DNA of 64,000 nt from JBEVOS01 sp964563395 (GTDB taxonomy: Bacteria > Pseudomonadota > Alphaproteobacteria > Caulobacterales > Aquidulcibacteraceae). Positions 7,959 to 15,544 of the stretch are shown here, piece by piece (the first letter of the stretch is position 1; each line of letters opens with the position of its first letter). Position numbers and translations under genes: made by a program. Location: positions 216,154-280,153 of the forward strand of contig CAZLWK010000001.1 in assembly GCA_964563395.1 (NCBI GenBank). Direction: 5' to 3'. A model generated the notes under the pieces. The model searched no databases. It was not told the DNA's origin and saw only the letters and a program-made list of their open reading frames with translations.

Positions 7959-9243
7959 CGGCGCGGCCTTCATCGGAGGGAGTGTTGCGCGCGTTGGTCG
8001 CGTCGGCGCTGTCGCCGGGCGCCAATTGCGTCGGCGTCAGATATTCGTCGAGATCGGACGGGCCGCGTTCCAGGCCCTCCATTTCGCGCGCCTCGTTGCG
8101 CGACAACCAGCCGGCATGGATGCCGGAATTCAGATAGGACGCGCGCGTGCGCGCATCGCCGCGCGACAGGCCGCGCACGTCGAAATAGACCCAGGTGTGC
8201 GGCTCTGTCTCGCGCGAGAGAAGATCTCGGTCGACGCGCTGCGTCCATCGGATCGCCCAGGGCAGAACCGTGTCCTCCACGTGCTGGATCGCGTTTTGCT
8301 CGTTGGAGCCGAACGTCGCGGCCTTTTCGAAATGGCCGATCTTAGCGGGATTGACGCGGAAATAGCGGCAAATCTCCTCGATCTCGAAACGGCGCGTTTC
8401 GACGTGCTGGGCGTCGACGCCGGTCATCGCCATCGGCTCGAATTTCATGCCGCCTTCAAGCACGGCGACGCCGAAGGCGTGTTCGCTCGCGGGGCCGAAA
8501 TTCTCGCGCCATTCGGCGGAAATGCGTTTCGCGGCCTCCTCGCTTAGGGGCGCGGCGCCGGGCGCCTGCGAAAGGATGCCGGAGAGGCGCACGCCGTTCT
8601 CGTGGAGCTTGGCGTGCGTTTCCTCGCTTGCGATCGAAATCCCGATCGCCTCGCGCGCCAGCCGGAACGCTTCAAGGCCGGCCACGCCATCCCAGGAAAG
8701 TCCGCGCAGATGAAACATGTTCGCGGCGGGGACGATTTGCGTTTGCCCGCTCGGCAGGCTGATCTCGTATTGGATCGCCCAGCCGTCCCGCTTCACGCGC
8801 ACCGCTTGGGGCGGATAGGGCAGGAGCTCGACGACCTTGCCGTTCATGGCGCGATTGATGAAGGCGAAGCCGCCATGCGCGAGCGCGGCATGCGCCGTCA
8901 GCATGGTGCGGAATTCGAAATCGGTCTGCCATTCATTCGGCGCGCGCATGAGGCGCGCCAGCCAATGATCCTCGATGGTGCGCCAGGGCGCGGCGCGGTT
9001 CTCGCGCTGGCGCACGACCAGCGGCGCCTTGGCGACATCCTCGGCGATGACGCGCACGCACGCCAAAACCGCGCTCACCTGCAGCGCGGTCTCGATCGTC
9101 ACCGGCTTGCCGGCGCGCGAAAGAAAGAGCGTGCGCAATTGCGTCGCGATCCATTCCGCGCCCGCGGCGCCGTTCGCGCCGCGCTTGTGGCGCGGCGCGA
9201 GGAGCGCCGTAACGCGAGCGCCGATCGATTGCGGTTTCGCCAT
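7951..9243 (-). CDS. Phage portal protein, HK97 family
   Basis: The 430-residue product shows the HK97 portal pattern: early VSAVLACVRVIAEDVAKAPL, then HWLARLMRAPNEWQTDFEFR, an MFHLRGLSWDGVAGLEAF segment and the late FRVNPAKIGHFEKAATFGSN stretch. The dodecamer forms the vertex through which DNA is packaged. It follows the large terminase and overlaps the protease gene, a standard order. Length is usual for the family. Confidence 0.93.
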   Translation of the reverse strand: MAKPQSIGARVTALLAPRHKRGANGAAGAEWIATQLRTLFLSRAGKPVTIETALQVSAVLACVRVIAEDVAKAPLVVRQRENRAAPWRTIEDHWLARLMRAPNEWQTDFEFRTMLTAHAALAHGGFAFINRAMNGKVVELLPYPPQAVRVKRDGWAIQYEISLPSGQTQIVPAANMFHLRGLSWDGVAGLEAFRLAREAIGISIASEETHAKLHENGVRLSGILSQAPGAAPLSEEAAKRISAEWRENFGPASEHAFGVAVLEGGMKFEPMAMTGVDAQHVETRRFEIEEICRYFRVNPAKIGHFEKAATFGSNEQNAIQHVEDTVLPWAIRWTQRVDRDLLSRETEPHTWVYFDVRGLSRGDARTRASYLNSGIHAGWLSRNEAREMEGLERGPSDLDEYLTPTQLAPGDSADATNARNTPSDEGRADA

Positions 9244-9251
9244 GGCGTCCC

Positions 9252-10895
9252 TTAGCGAAGGATGATCAGCCCGCGCCGCTCATAGGGCGAAGGCGGGGCG
9301 GCGCGCGCGGCGAGCGCGAGAGCCATGGCGTTGAGCGTCGCCGGAATGCCGTCGATCCGATGGATCGAGCGTTTCTTGTCCGGCTTCATGTTGCCGGCGG
9401 GATCGGTCTGCACGACCACATTCCCGGCCATCCAGGCGAGGATCGGGTGGCCGCCATGGCGAAACTGGCGCGCATGACAAGCGCGGTCGAGCTCGGCCAT
9501 CGGCAGCGCGGTGGAGACGAAGCCTTGCCCCACGCCGACGCATTTGACGCCGCGCTCCATCAGATTGTTGATGGTCGCGCCCGCCATGAAGCGGTCGAAG
9601 CCCAATTCCTCCGGCTTGAATTTCTCCCAGAGCCGGGCGGCCTCGGCCTCGATCACGTTGAAATCGGTGACATCGCCAGGCGTGAGCGTGAGCAGGCCGC
9701 GCTCGGCCCAAACGTCATACGGCACGCGGTCGCGCTTGGCGCGCGCGCCGATACCCTGTTCCGGCAGAAAGAAACGGCACACGACGCGCCAGGCCTCGTC
9801 CGCACCGGCTGGCGGAAAGACGAGGATCAACGCGGAAATGTCATGCTTCCAGGCGAGGTCGAGCCCCATCCAGCATTTGCGGCCGACGAGCTCGTCCTCG
9901 TCGAACGGCGCGGAATTGGCGGGATCGTTCCACACCGCGACCGGCATCCATTTGGCGTGGTCCTCCACCCAGATATTGAGGTGCAGGCGCTTGAACGCGG
10001 CCATGGCCGCCGGCTCGGCGAGCGCCTTTTGATAGCGCTCGCGCAGATAATCGGCCTTGATCGAAATGCCGAGATTAGGATTGGCCTTCGCCCAGGTGCG
10101 CGGATCGCCGGGATCATCGTCCTTGTCGGCCGCGAAGATCACCGGCAGCCAGCCGCGATCCTTGTGCAGGCCATCGCGCACGCGCTCGCTATAGCGCCAA
10201 AGATCGCCGCACAGCGTTTGCGGGTTCGAGCCGGCGGTGGTGATGTAAAGTTCGAGCGGCTGGCGGCGCGCGCCGACCGCAGTCGTCATCACATCGTATT
10301 GGTCGCGGTTCGCCCATTCATGCACCTCGTCGCCGATCACGCCATGCGGGTTGAGGCCGTGCTGCGTGGAGGCTTTCGAGGGAAGCGGGCGGAACGTCGC
10401 CCGCAATTGCGGGCAATAGATCACCTTTTTCAGCGTCTCGGTGACGCGATAGAGGTCCGGCGATTGATCGATCATGCGCCGCGCCTCGTCGAAAACGAGG
10501 CTCGCTTGCCGCTCATTGCCGGCGATGGAGTAAACCTCGGCGGCCGGCTCGCCATCGGCGATCGTCAGCATATTGCCGACGCCGGCGGCGAAGGTCGATT
10601 TTCCGTTCTTGCGCGCGACCGCCTCGAACACTTGGCGATAGAGGCGCGTGCCGTCCTCGGCGCGGCGCCATCCCCAAACGTCCTCAATCAATTGGCGATG
10701 ATTGGGGTCGAGGATCAGCGGGCGGCCGGCCCATTCGCCCTTGGAATGGTGGCAATGCTTCTCGAACCAGGCGACCGCCGCGGCGGCGATCGCCGGATCG
10801 AAATAGGCGCCGTCCTCAGTTGGCGAGCTTGAGCGCGCCGACCGGTCCCGCGTCGGATAGAGCGGCGCTGATGTCGAGGAGGTCTTGCTCGACAT
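9252..10895 (-). CDS. Terminase large subunit (Terminase_1 family)
   Basis: The 547-residue product is the DNA packaging motor and nuclease. The ATPase half has a Walker A-type motif ARKNGKST at residues 94-101 and a Walker B-type GVIGDEVHEW near 185-194. The C-terminal nuclease half contains CWMGLDLAWKHDISALILV, with the acidic residues expected of the RNase H-like fold. The start overlaps the small terminase gene by 80 bases; no later start codon precedes the conserved region, so the long overlap is accepted. The first 25 residues are Ser/Thr-rich and probably disordered. Confidence 0.93.
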   Translation of the reverse strand: MSSKTSSTSAPLYPTRDRSARSSSPTEDGAYFDPAIAAAAVAWFEKHCHHSKGEWAGRPLILDPNHRQLIEDVWGWRRAEDGTRLYRQVFEAVARKNGKSTFAAGVGNMLTIADGEPAAEVYSIAGNERQASLVFDEARRMIDQSPDLYRVTETLKKVIYCPQLRATFRPLPSKASTQHGLNPHGVIGDEVHEWANRDQYDVMTTAVGARRQPLELYITTAGSNPQTLCGDLWRYSERVRDGLHKDRGWLPVIFAADKDDDPGDPRTWAKANPNLGISIKADYLRERYQKALAEPAAMAAFKRLHLNIWVEDHAKWMPVAVWNDPANSAPFDEDELVGRKCWMGLDLAWKHDISALILVFPPAGADEAWRVVCRFFLPEQGIGARAKRDRVPYDVWAERGLLTLTPGDVTDFNVIEAEAARLWEKFKPEELGFDRFMAGATINNLMERGVKCVGVGQGFVSTALPMAELDRACHARQFRHGGHPILAWMAGNVVVQTDPAGNMKPDKKRSIHRIDGIPATLNAMALALAARAAPPSPYERRGLIILR

Positions 10896-11376
10896 CGTCG
10901 CTTGCGGCTTGGGGAGAGGGCGCGCGCGGATCGGCGGGCGGCAGCGCGCCGCCGGCGAGGTGCTGGATCACGCGAATCCGATCGAGCGGCGTCAGCCCGA
11001 ATTTCTCGGCGTATTGCAGCACGATCTTTCGCTCGCGCTCGAACACGATGTAGCGCGGATTGATGCGGCGCATTTTATCGCCGCTCACGGTCGCCACGTT
11101 CTGGATCGTGCCCTCGTGGAGCAATTGCACGAGCGTCTTGGCGTAGAGCGCGAAGGACTCGCAGAAGATCGAAAACGTCGAGGCGTCGGTCGCGCGCAGG
11201 ATTTTGAGATTGATGAGGTCCGGCGCGAGCTTGATCCAGACGCGCTTGGCGTCGTCGCTCATCGTCGCCGGCGGCATGATCTCCATGGGCGGCACAACGA
11301 CCGGCGGCGCGGCGAGCCGCGCGCGCTTGGCGGGATTGCCCAGGCGCGCATTCTCTTCGGCGGTGCGGCGGGCCAT
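10816..11376 (-). CDS. Terminase small subunit, P27 family
   Basis: The 186-residue product begins MARRTAEENARLGNPAKRAR and continues with DDAKRVWIKLAPDLINLKIL and a helical core including FCESFALYAK, matching P27-family small terminases. These recognise the packaging site and deliver DNA to the large subunit. The start was placed at the ATG in front of the conserved N-terminus; in-frame sequence further upstream is low-complexity Arg/Ala and lies in a region with hairpins. The C-terminal tail overlaps the large terminase start. Confidence 0.88.
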   Translation of the reverse strand: MARRTAEENARLGNPAKRARLAAPPVVVPPMEIMPPATMSDDAKRVWIKLAPDLINLKILRATDASTFSIFCESFALYAKTLVQLLHEGTIQNVATVSGDKMRRINPRYIVFERERKIVLQYAEKFGLTPLDRIRVIQHLAGGALPPADPRAPSPQAASDDVEQDLLDISAALSDAGPVGALKLAN

Positions 11377-11743
11377 GAGCGTTTCCGTGAAAGATGGCCC
11401 GCGCCACCGTGCGCGGGCCGGCGCGCGGATCGCGCCGGCCCGTCCTCGGTTCTCTGCGGGGGTGTATAATGTGGTCGCCGGCGGCGTTGACGCGCCATTG
11501 CCGGCGACCATGCGGTCGCGTGATCTGCCACGCTCGTCAAAGCGTGCGAGCCGCAATTTGGCTCTTTGCTTTTCAGGCGACCGCGATCGGCCCGATGCCG
11601 AGGCAGAGCGGTAACAAGGTGCGGCGAGGTCGCGGCGCTTGCGCGATCTCGATACAAAGGGCGGCGCGCCGATTGAGCGCGTGCGCCTCGCCGCGTTCGG
11701 TTGCGCCCTAAGCGGCGCGCATTCCGAATTAGGTCAGCGCCGG
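11377..11743. other. 367-base non-coding region upstream of the small terminase gene; cos/packaging site candidate
   Basis: I see no credible gene here. It contains an 11-base perfect hairpin near 11413-11440 (GGGCCGGCGCG and complement), a second GC hairpin (GGCCCGCG ... CGCGGGCC) just before it, and CACGCT-N6-AGCGTG near 11530. In cos phages the packaging site commonly lies beside the small terminase gene, and HNH nucleases often accompany it. A cos site is therefore plausible, but not demonstrated. Confidence 0.4.
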
Positions 11744-12241
11744 TTAGGCGCTCGTGCCGACGATGACGATGTCATAGGTCGAAGGGCCGCCGGCGGCGGA
11801 AGCGAATTGCAGAATATCGCCGGTGCCCGCGGTGACGGTCTTGCCGGCCCCCGGCCACATCAGCGGCAGGATCGCGCCGGGCGGGATTTTGATCGTGTCG
11901 GAGGCGTCGCCGAAAATGCCGGCGAAGGCGTTGGCGTCGCCGCCGACGGTGAGGTCGCCGGGATTGGCTGCGCCGGCCTTGATGAAGATGCCCTTGACCT
12001 TGGCTAAGGTCAGCGTGGCGCCGAGCGGATCGGTCAGAACGCCGGCGAGGTCCAAATCCTCGGTGGTCGAGGCTGAAAGCGTGCGATTGTCCGCGAAGAT
12101 GCGGTCGGCCTGATTGGCGCCGGTGCCGCTCGCCAGAACGATCTGGCCATCGAGATTGATGTCGGCGGTCGGCGTGCCGAGGTCGCCAGCGCCGGTCAGC
12201 CGCGCCTTGAGCGCGGCCTGCATGTGTACGGTAAGCGCCAT
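11744..12241 (-). CDS. Unknown phage protein, beta-rich
   Basis: This 165-residue protein begins MALTVHMQAALKARLTGAG and is rich in Gly, Ala, Thr and Asp, with repeated short strand-turn segments such as GAANPGDLTVGGDANAF and a C-terminal DIVIVGTSA. The composition resembles virion surface or decoration proteins. I do not recognise a named family. Its place between the HNH gene and terminase, inside the late transcript, is consistent with a structural role. Its ATG is clear, and it stops 367 bases before the small terminase gene. Confidence 0.7.
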   Translation of the reverse strand: MALTVHMQAALKARLTGAGDLGTPTADINLDGQIVLASGTGANQADRIFADNRTLSASTTEDLDLAGVLTDPLGATLTLAKVKGIFIKAGAANPGDLTVGGDANAFAGIFGDASDTIKIPPGAILPLMWPGAGKTVTAGTGDILQFASAAGGPSTYDIVIVGTSA

Positions 12242-12264
12242 GGGCGCCTCGCTTCAAGGGGAGG

Positions 12265-12417
12265 TCAGTTGCGCTCTAACGCGCGTTCGAAGGCGGCGAT
12301 GCGATCGACCGCCTCACGATATTGCATGCGCTGCCATTCAGCGCCGGCGAAGAACGTAAGCACGCACAGCGCGCAAACTGTCGCCATCAAGATCGCCGCT
12401 CGTGTCGCTTCGCCCAT
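12265..12417 (-). CDS. Small membrane protein, unknown
   Basis: This 50-residue product has one strong transmembrane segment (AAILMATVCALCVLTFFAGA, residues about 6-25) followed by a charged helix with heptad-like spacing ending in EAVDRIAAFERALERN. A single anchor plus short coiled coil is the shape of many small phage envelope proteins, including inner-membrane spanins, but it is shorter than usual spanins and no partner is seen. The ATG has no clear Shine-Dalgarno sequence; a TTG 15 codons upstream is an alternative start. Confidence 0.5.
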   Translation of the reverse strand: MGEATRAAILMATVCALCVLTFFAGAEWQRMQYREAVDRIAAFERALERN

Positions 12418-12565
12418 GGCGAAGCGATGCGCCGATTCGCCAGGGAAAAAATTAATTCCCAAAAACTGCGGCGCACAAAATGTGACGCGCCCGCCGGTTT
12501 GGGGGCCCCAGCCGGGAGAGATCGGACCCCGGTAGGGGGTCAGGGCGGAGGCCGGCGCGGCGGCG

Positions 12566-12877
12566 TTAGAGGCCGCGGCCGGTCTTGGAATTGTGGCACG
12601 TCTCGCAGAGCGCTTGCCAATTGGCGCGATCCCAAAAGAGCCGCTTATCGCCGCGATGCGGGATGATGTGGTCGACGACCGTGGCGGCCGTCACATCGCC
12701 CGCCTTGAGGCAATCCGCGCAGAGCGGATAGCGCCCCAGGAAATCCGTCCTTGCCTTGGACCAGGACCAATCATAGCCGCGGGCGTTGGCGTTGGGCCGG
12801 CGCGCGTCGAGGAGCTTCCTATCCACCTGCAAGGACGCATGGCGACGCGGCCTATGGATCGGCGGCGCGATCGGCAT
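12566..12877 (-). CDS. HNH endonuclease (terminase-associated)
   Basis: The 103-residue product carries a compact HNH domain: zinc-binding pairs in CADC and CETCHN, and the catalytic segment VVDHIIPHRGDKRLFWDRAN, with the final His/Asn in TCHNSKTGRG. Small HNH nucleases coded near terminase genes take part in cleavage during DNA packaging in HK97-like phages. This one lies four genes upstream of terminase and could fill that role or be a homing enzyme. The length agrees with the packaging-associated type. Confidence 0.85.
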   Translation of the reverse strand: MPIAPPIHRPRRHASLQVDRKLLDARRPNANARGYDWSWSKARTDFLGRYPLCADCLKAGDVTAATVVDHIIPHRGDKRLFWDRANWQALCETCHNSKTGRGL

Positions 12878-12957
12878 GGGGTTCTTTCAGGCGGATTGAG
12901 GAGGGATGCCAAGCCAGTACGCTTCATGTGGCGGTTTGTCAAGCGGGCGCGTGGCGG

Positions 12958-13659
12958 CTACAGCCCGAACGTGTCGGCCACGCCGTCGAGCGCGCAAGCG
13001 AGAAGCGCGCCGACAAGATCGCGCCGCCTCTGTTCGTGGTTCGGCATCCAAGGCCCATTGAGCGCCGGCCGGCGCGCCGCCTCATCCAGCGTGCGCCCGG
13101 CGATCACCACGCTGTCGACCACCTCGCGCATGGCGGCGGGCATGCGCTCGATCGCCCGCATATAGCGCGCCCGCGCGGCCGCATTGCCGTCCGGCCCGCG
13201 CGCGACGGGCGAGCCGTCGACGCGCTCTTTCCAGCTTTGCCCCTTCATCGCGCCGAAGCCGCCCGCCTCATAGGCCTCCACCAGGGCCTTCGCGGCGGCG
13301 TATTGGCGCTTGCTGATCCGACCGCGCTTGTAGAGGAGGGCGGGGCGCCAGGACTCGCCGACGCGCACGGCGCGCCCGCGCGCCTTGGGATCGAACATGG
13401 AAAGCCGCACGATCTCCGCGCCGGCCTTGCCGACCAGTTCGGGCGTGGGCTTTTCGCCCGCGAAAGCATCGAGATCGCGCGCGGCCTTGGCGCGGCGCGC
13501 CTTGGCCGGCGCGGTCACGCGGGCGGCGTGATTGTCATTGGCCGCGCGCGCCTTGAGGCGCGCCGCTTCGCGGTCGTCGGCGGCGAACATCCAATCGTAA
13601 AACCATTCGCCCAATTCCTCGATCTGGGCGGCGGGGCAGTGGACCATGGCGGCCGTCAT
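12958..13659 (-). CDS. DUF6456-like protein, possible late-gene regulator
   Basis: The 233-residue product has a basic Ala/Lys/Arg-rich N-terminal half and a helical C-terminal half with ISKRQYAAAKALVEAYEAGG and then VVDSVVIAGRTLDEAARRPA. This resembles DUF6456 domains, often found in phage or cell-cycle regulators with a helix-turn-helix-like region. It is the first gene after the non-coding region at 13.7-14.0 kb and stands before the late genes, the position of a late transcription activator. Start: ATG with AAGG eight bases upstream. Family and function are both tentative. Confidence 0.6.
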   Translation of the reverse strand: MTAAMVHCPAAQIEELGEWFYDWMFAADDREAARLKARAANDNHAARVTAPAKARRAKAARDLDAFAGEKPTPELVGKAGAEIVRLSMFDPKARGRAVRVGESWRPALLYKRGRISKRQYAAAKALVEAYEAGGFGAMKGQSWKERVDGSPVARGPDGNAAARARYMRAIERMPAAMREVVDSVVIAGRTLDEAARRPALNGPWMPNHEQRRRDLVGALLACALDGVADTFGL

Positions 13660-13680
13660 CGGCGGGCCTTGCAAGGGGAG

Positions 13681-13711
13681 AAAAAGCGCCGGCGTGATCG
13701 AAAAGCCGGCT
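13681..13711 (-). terminator. Terminator-like hairpin in the leader of the DUF6456-like gene
   Basis: On the minus strand GCCGGC-N11-GCCGGC is followed by GC and five Ts. It ends about 20 bases before the start codon of the DUF6456-like gene, so it would act on the incoming early transcript or as an attenuator for the late genes. The stem is short, so strength is uncertain. Confidence 0.45.
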
Positions 13712-13850
13712 TCCTATTGCTTTCACATGGCGCGGGCGCGCGCCTTATGGCTTCAATGGTGAAGCCTCACAAGGATCACAGGGCTCACAAAGCCTTATGG
13801 ATCAAGGTCTTATTCCGTGAGGCAAGCGTGAGGTGTGAGGCAAGCCAAAC

Positions 13851-13862
13851 CCTCTTAAGAGG
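13851..13862. repeat. Perfect 12-base palindrome CCTCTTAAGAGG
   Basis: An AT-centred perfect palindrome lies between the tandem GTGAGGC copies and the plus-strand terminator-like hairpin. Its length and symmetry suit a dimeric DNA-binding protein, but no second copy was found in the neighbourhood. Confidence 0.35.
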
Positions 13863-13907
13863 TGTTCTCAATTTGCTCGGCGTTCCATTTTGGGATTCGC
13901 CCGCCTG

Positions 13908-13940
13908 CCGCCCCGTCTTTGTAAGGCAGGGGCGGTTTTT
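13908..13940 (+). terminator. Intrinsic terminator-like hairpin, plus strand
   Basis: CCGCCCC and GGGGCGG pair across a 14-base loop and are followed directly by five Ts. No plus-strand gene leads into it, so it would act on antisense transcription towards the primase/helicase gene, or the structure may be part of an origin. Confidence 0.5.
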
Positions 13941-14011
13941 GTGAGGCACGCGAAAAAACGCCGCAACGCGGCAGCCTCACGGCGTGTTTTCGGGCGCGGC
14001 GCGGGCGACCA

Positions 14012-15544
14012 TCACACATCATCGAGCGCCCCATCGGCGTCGGCGATCATTTGCGACACCTCATAAGCGGAGCGCAGCCGCGCGCCCTTGCGGCGGGCCT
14101 TGCCGGTGCCGCCTTCGCGGCTGGTGATCATGATCTGATGATCAGAGAGGGCGAGGCCGAACGATTTCTGATGCATCGGCTCAAAGCCCTGCGCCTCCAT
14201 CGCGTCCTTATAGGAGGCATAGAGCGCGGCCATGAATTCGACGTGGTCGGGCACGAGCTCGCAATAGGTTTCCAGCCATTCGCGGAACGCATTGGAGCCG
14301 CGCTTATAATCGGCGTGCGCCGCCTCGATCGAGGCCGGCGGATCGAGGCCGCGCTGCAGATAGGCGAGAAGCCCGCGCGCCAGCCAGGCGATCAAAGCGG
14401 GCGCTTCGCGCGCGAGCATCATCTCCATTTCGGGGTTCATGTCGGCGCGCTTCAATTGCACGCGCCAGGGCATGATATGGACGCGCCGCCAGATGCCGTC
14501 ATCGGAGCCGCCGATGCCGGGCCGGGCGTTGCATTCCAGGATCAGCTTGAAGGACGGGATGAATTCGAACGGGTCGCGATTGAGGAAGCGCGCCGTGAGC
14601 GGCGCCCCGCCGGTGAATTGCTTGATCAGGCCCTCATTGAGGCGTGAGCCGCGCGGCGGTTCGCTGGTGGAGACGAGCCGCGTCGCGCCGGACAGGCGCG
14701 CGAGATCAGGCGAGGCCTGCGCCGCCGAGCGGCCGGTCTTGTCCTCCAAGAACGTCTTGACATCGGCGGTCGCGGCATAGGAGCCGAGCGCGCGGCGCAC
14801 GGCGCCGATGGTGACGCTCTTGCCGTCGCCGCCGCGGCCTTGGAGCATGAAAAACACTTGCTCGCGATTGAGGCCGGAGGCGCAATAGCCGAGCACGCGC
14901 GCGAGAAACCAGCGCTCTTGCACATCGGGGACCATGCGCGCGAGGTGATCCTCCCAGAGCGTCGAGCGCGCGTCCGGCTGATAGGGCGCGGCGCAGATGC
15001 GCGTGATCTTGTCGGCGGGATTGTGCGGATCGAGGCGCGCCTCATAGCGCCCGCCTTCGCCGGCGATGAAGCGCACCGTGCCGTTCTCGCAATTGAGCGC
15101 CAGAGGCTCGCGGTCGAATTCCTCAAGGTCGGCGGCGAGCGCGGCGGCGGCATAGGAGAGCATGCCCTTGCCGCGATTGATCGAGCCGGACGTGGTGCGC
15201 CATTCCTTGAGCGCGGCGGCGCGCTTGCGCCAGCGCTCGATCTTGGCCGGATCGCCGGCATTGCGCTCTTCCAGCTTGGCGGCCTCATAGAGGGCCTTGG
15301 ATTCGTCCTCAAGCGACGCCGCGGTCAGGGCCGCGCAAAGGAGGGCCGCCTCGTCGGCGCCCTCGCGGCTCCAATGCGTACCGGTGTAAACATACCAGCC
15401 TTGCCCGCGCACGAAGCGGAAGCGGTCGCCATGGCGGGCGATGAAGCGTTTCGAATTGCCGTCGTCGGAGAGGTCAAAGGCGGCGAGCGAGACATCGTCG
15501 CGCGTGATCATCGGTGCGGCGAGGTCGAGGGAAAGATCAGTCAT
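14012..15544 (-). CDS. Phage/plasmid primase-helicase, P4 family (D5-like)
   Basis: The 510-residue product has an N-terminal D5-type region with RFRFVRGQGWYVYTGTHW and LNCENGTVRF, and then a superfamily 3 helicase with Walker A GRGGDGKS at about 236-243. It continues with RLVSTSEPPRGSRLNEGLIK and the ECNARPGIGGSDDGIWRR segment containing the sensor and arginine finger. Such proteins open and unwind phage or satellite replication origins. It overlaps the methyltransferase gene by ATGA and is the last gene before the repeat-rich region, so an adjacent origin would make sense. Confidence 0.92.
   Translation of the reverse strand: MTDLSLDLAAPMITRDDVSLAAFDLSDDGNSKRFIARHGDRFRFVRGQGWYVYTGTHWSREGADEAALLCAALTAASLEDESKALYEAAKLEERNAGDPAKIERWRKRAAALKEWRTTSGSINRGKGMLSYAAAALAADLEEFDREPLALNCENGTVRFIAGEGGRYEARLDPHNPADKITRICAAPYQPDARSTLWEDHLARMVPDVQERWFLARVLGYCASGLNREQVFFMLQGRGGDGKSVTIGAVRRALGSYAATADVKTFLEDKTGRSAAQASPDLARLSGATRLVSTSEPPRGSRLNEGLIKQFTGGAPLTARFLNRDPFEFIPSFKLILECNARPGIGGSDDGIWRRVHIMPWRVQLKRADMNPEMEMMLAREAPALIAWLARGLLAYLQRGLDPPASIEAAHADYKRGSNAFREWLETYCELVPDHVEFMAALYASYKDAMEAQGFEPMHQKSFGLALSDHQIMITSREGGTGKARRKGARLRSAYEVSQMIADADGALDDV

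Larger units (their letters stand above)
13764..13980. repeat. GTGAGGC repeat cluster in intergenic region
   Basis: The heptamer GTGAGGC or a close variant occurs at 13817-13823, 13828-13834 (last base T), 13835-13841 and 13941-13947 on the plus strand. It also occurs inverted at 13764-13770, 13782-13788 (one mismatch) and 13974-13980. Two copies extend to GTGAGGCAAGC and lie almost in tandem. A GCCTTATGG direct repeat (13742 and 13792) flanks the left part. The cluster lies directly downstream of the leftward primase/helicase gene. Iterons of a replication origin or sites for a phage regulator are the likeliest explanations. Confidence 0.6.

Noticed and set aside
9360..10832. A 490-codon open frame on the plus strand
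   Set aside because: It is antisense to the large terminase gene, which has clear ATPase and nuclease motifs; the product is His/Arg/Ala-rich noise.
11463..11473. TATAAT-like sequence in the terminase upstream region as a promoter
   Set aside because: GTATAATGTGG looks like a -10 element, but it points away from the terminase genes and no suitable -35 lies at 16-18 bases.
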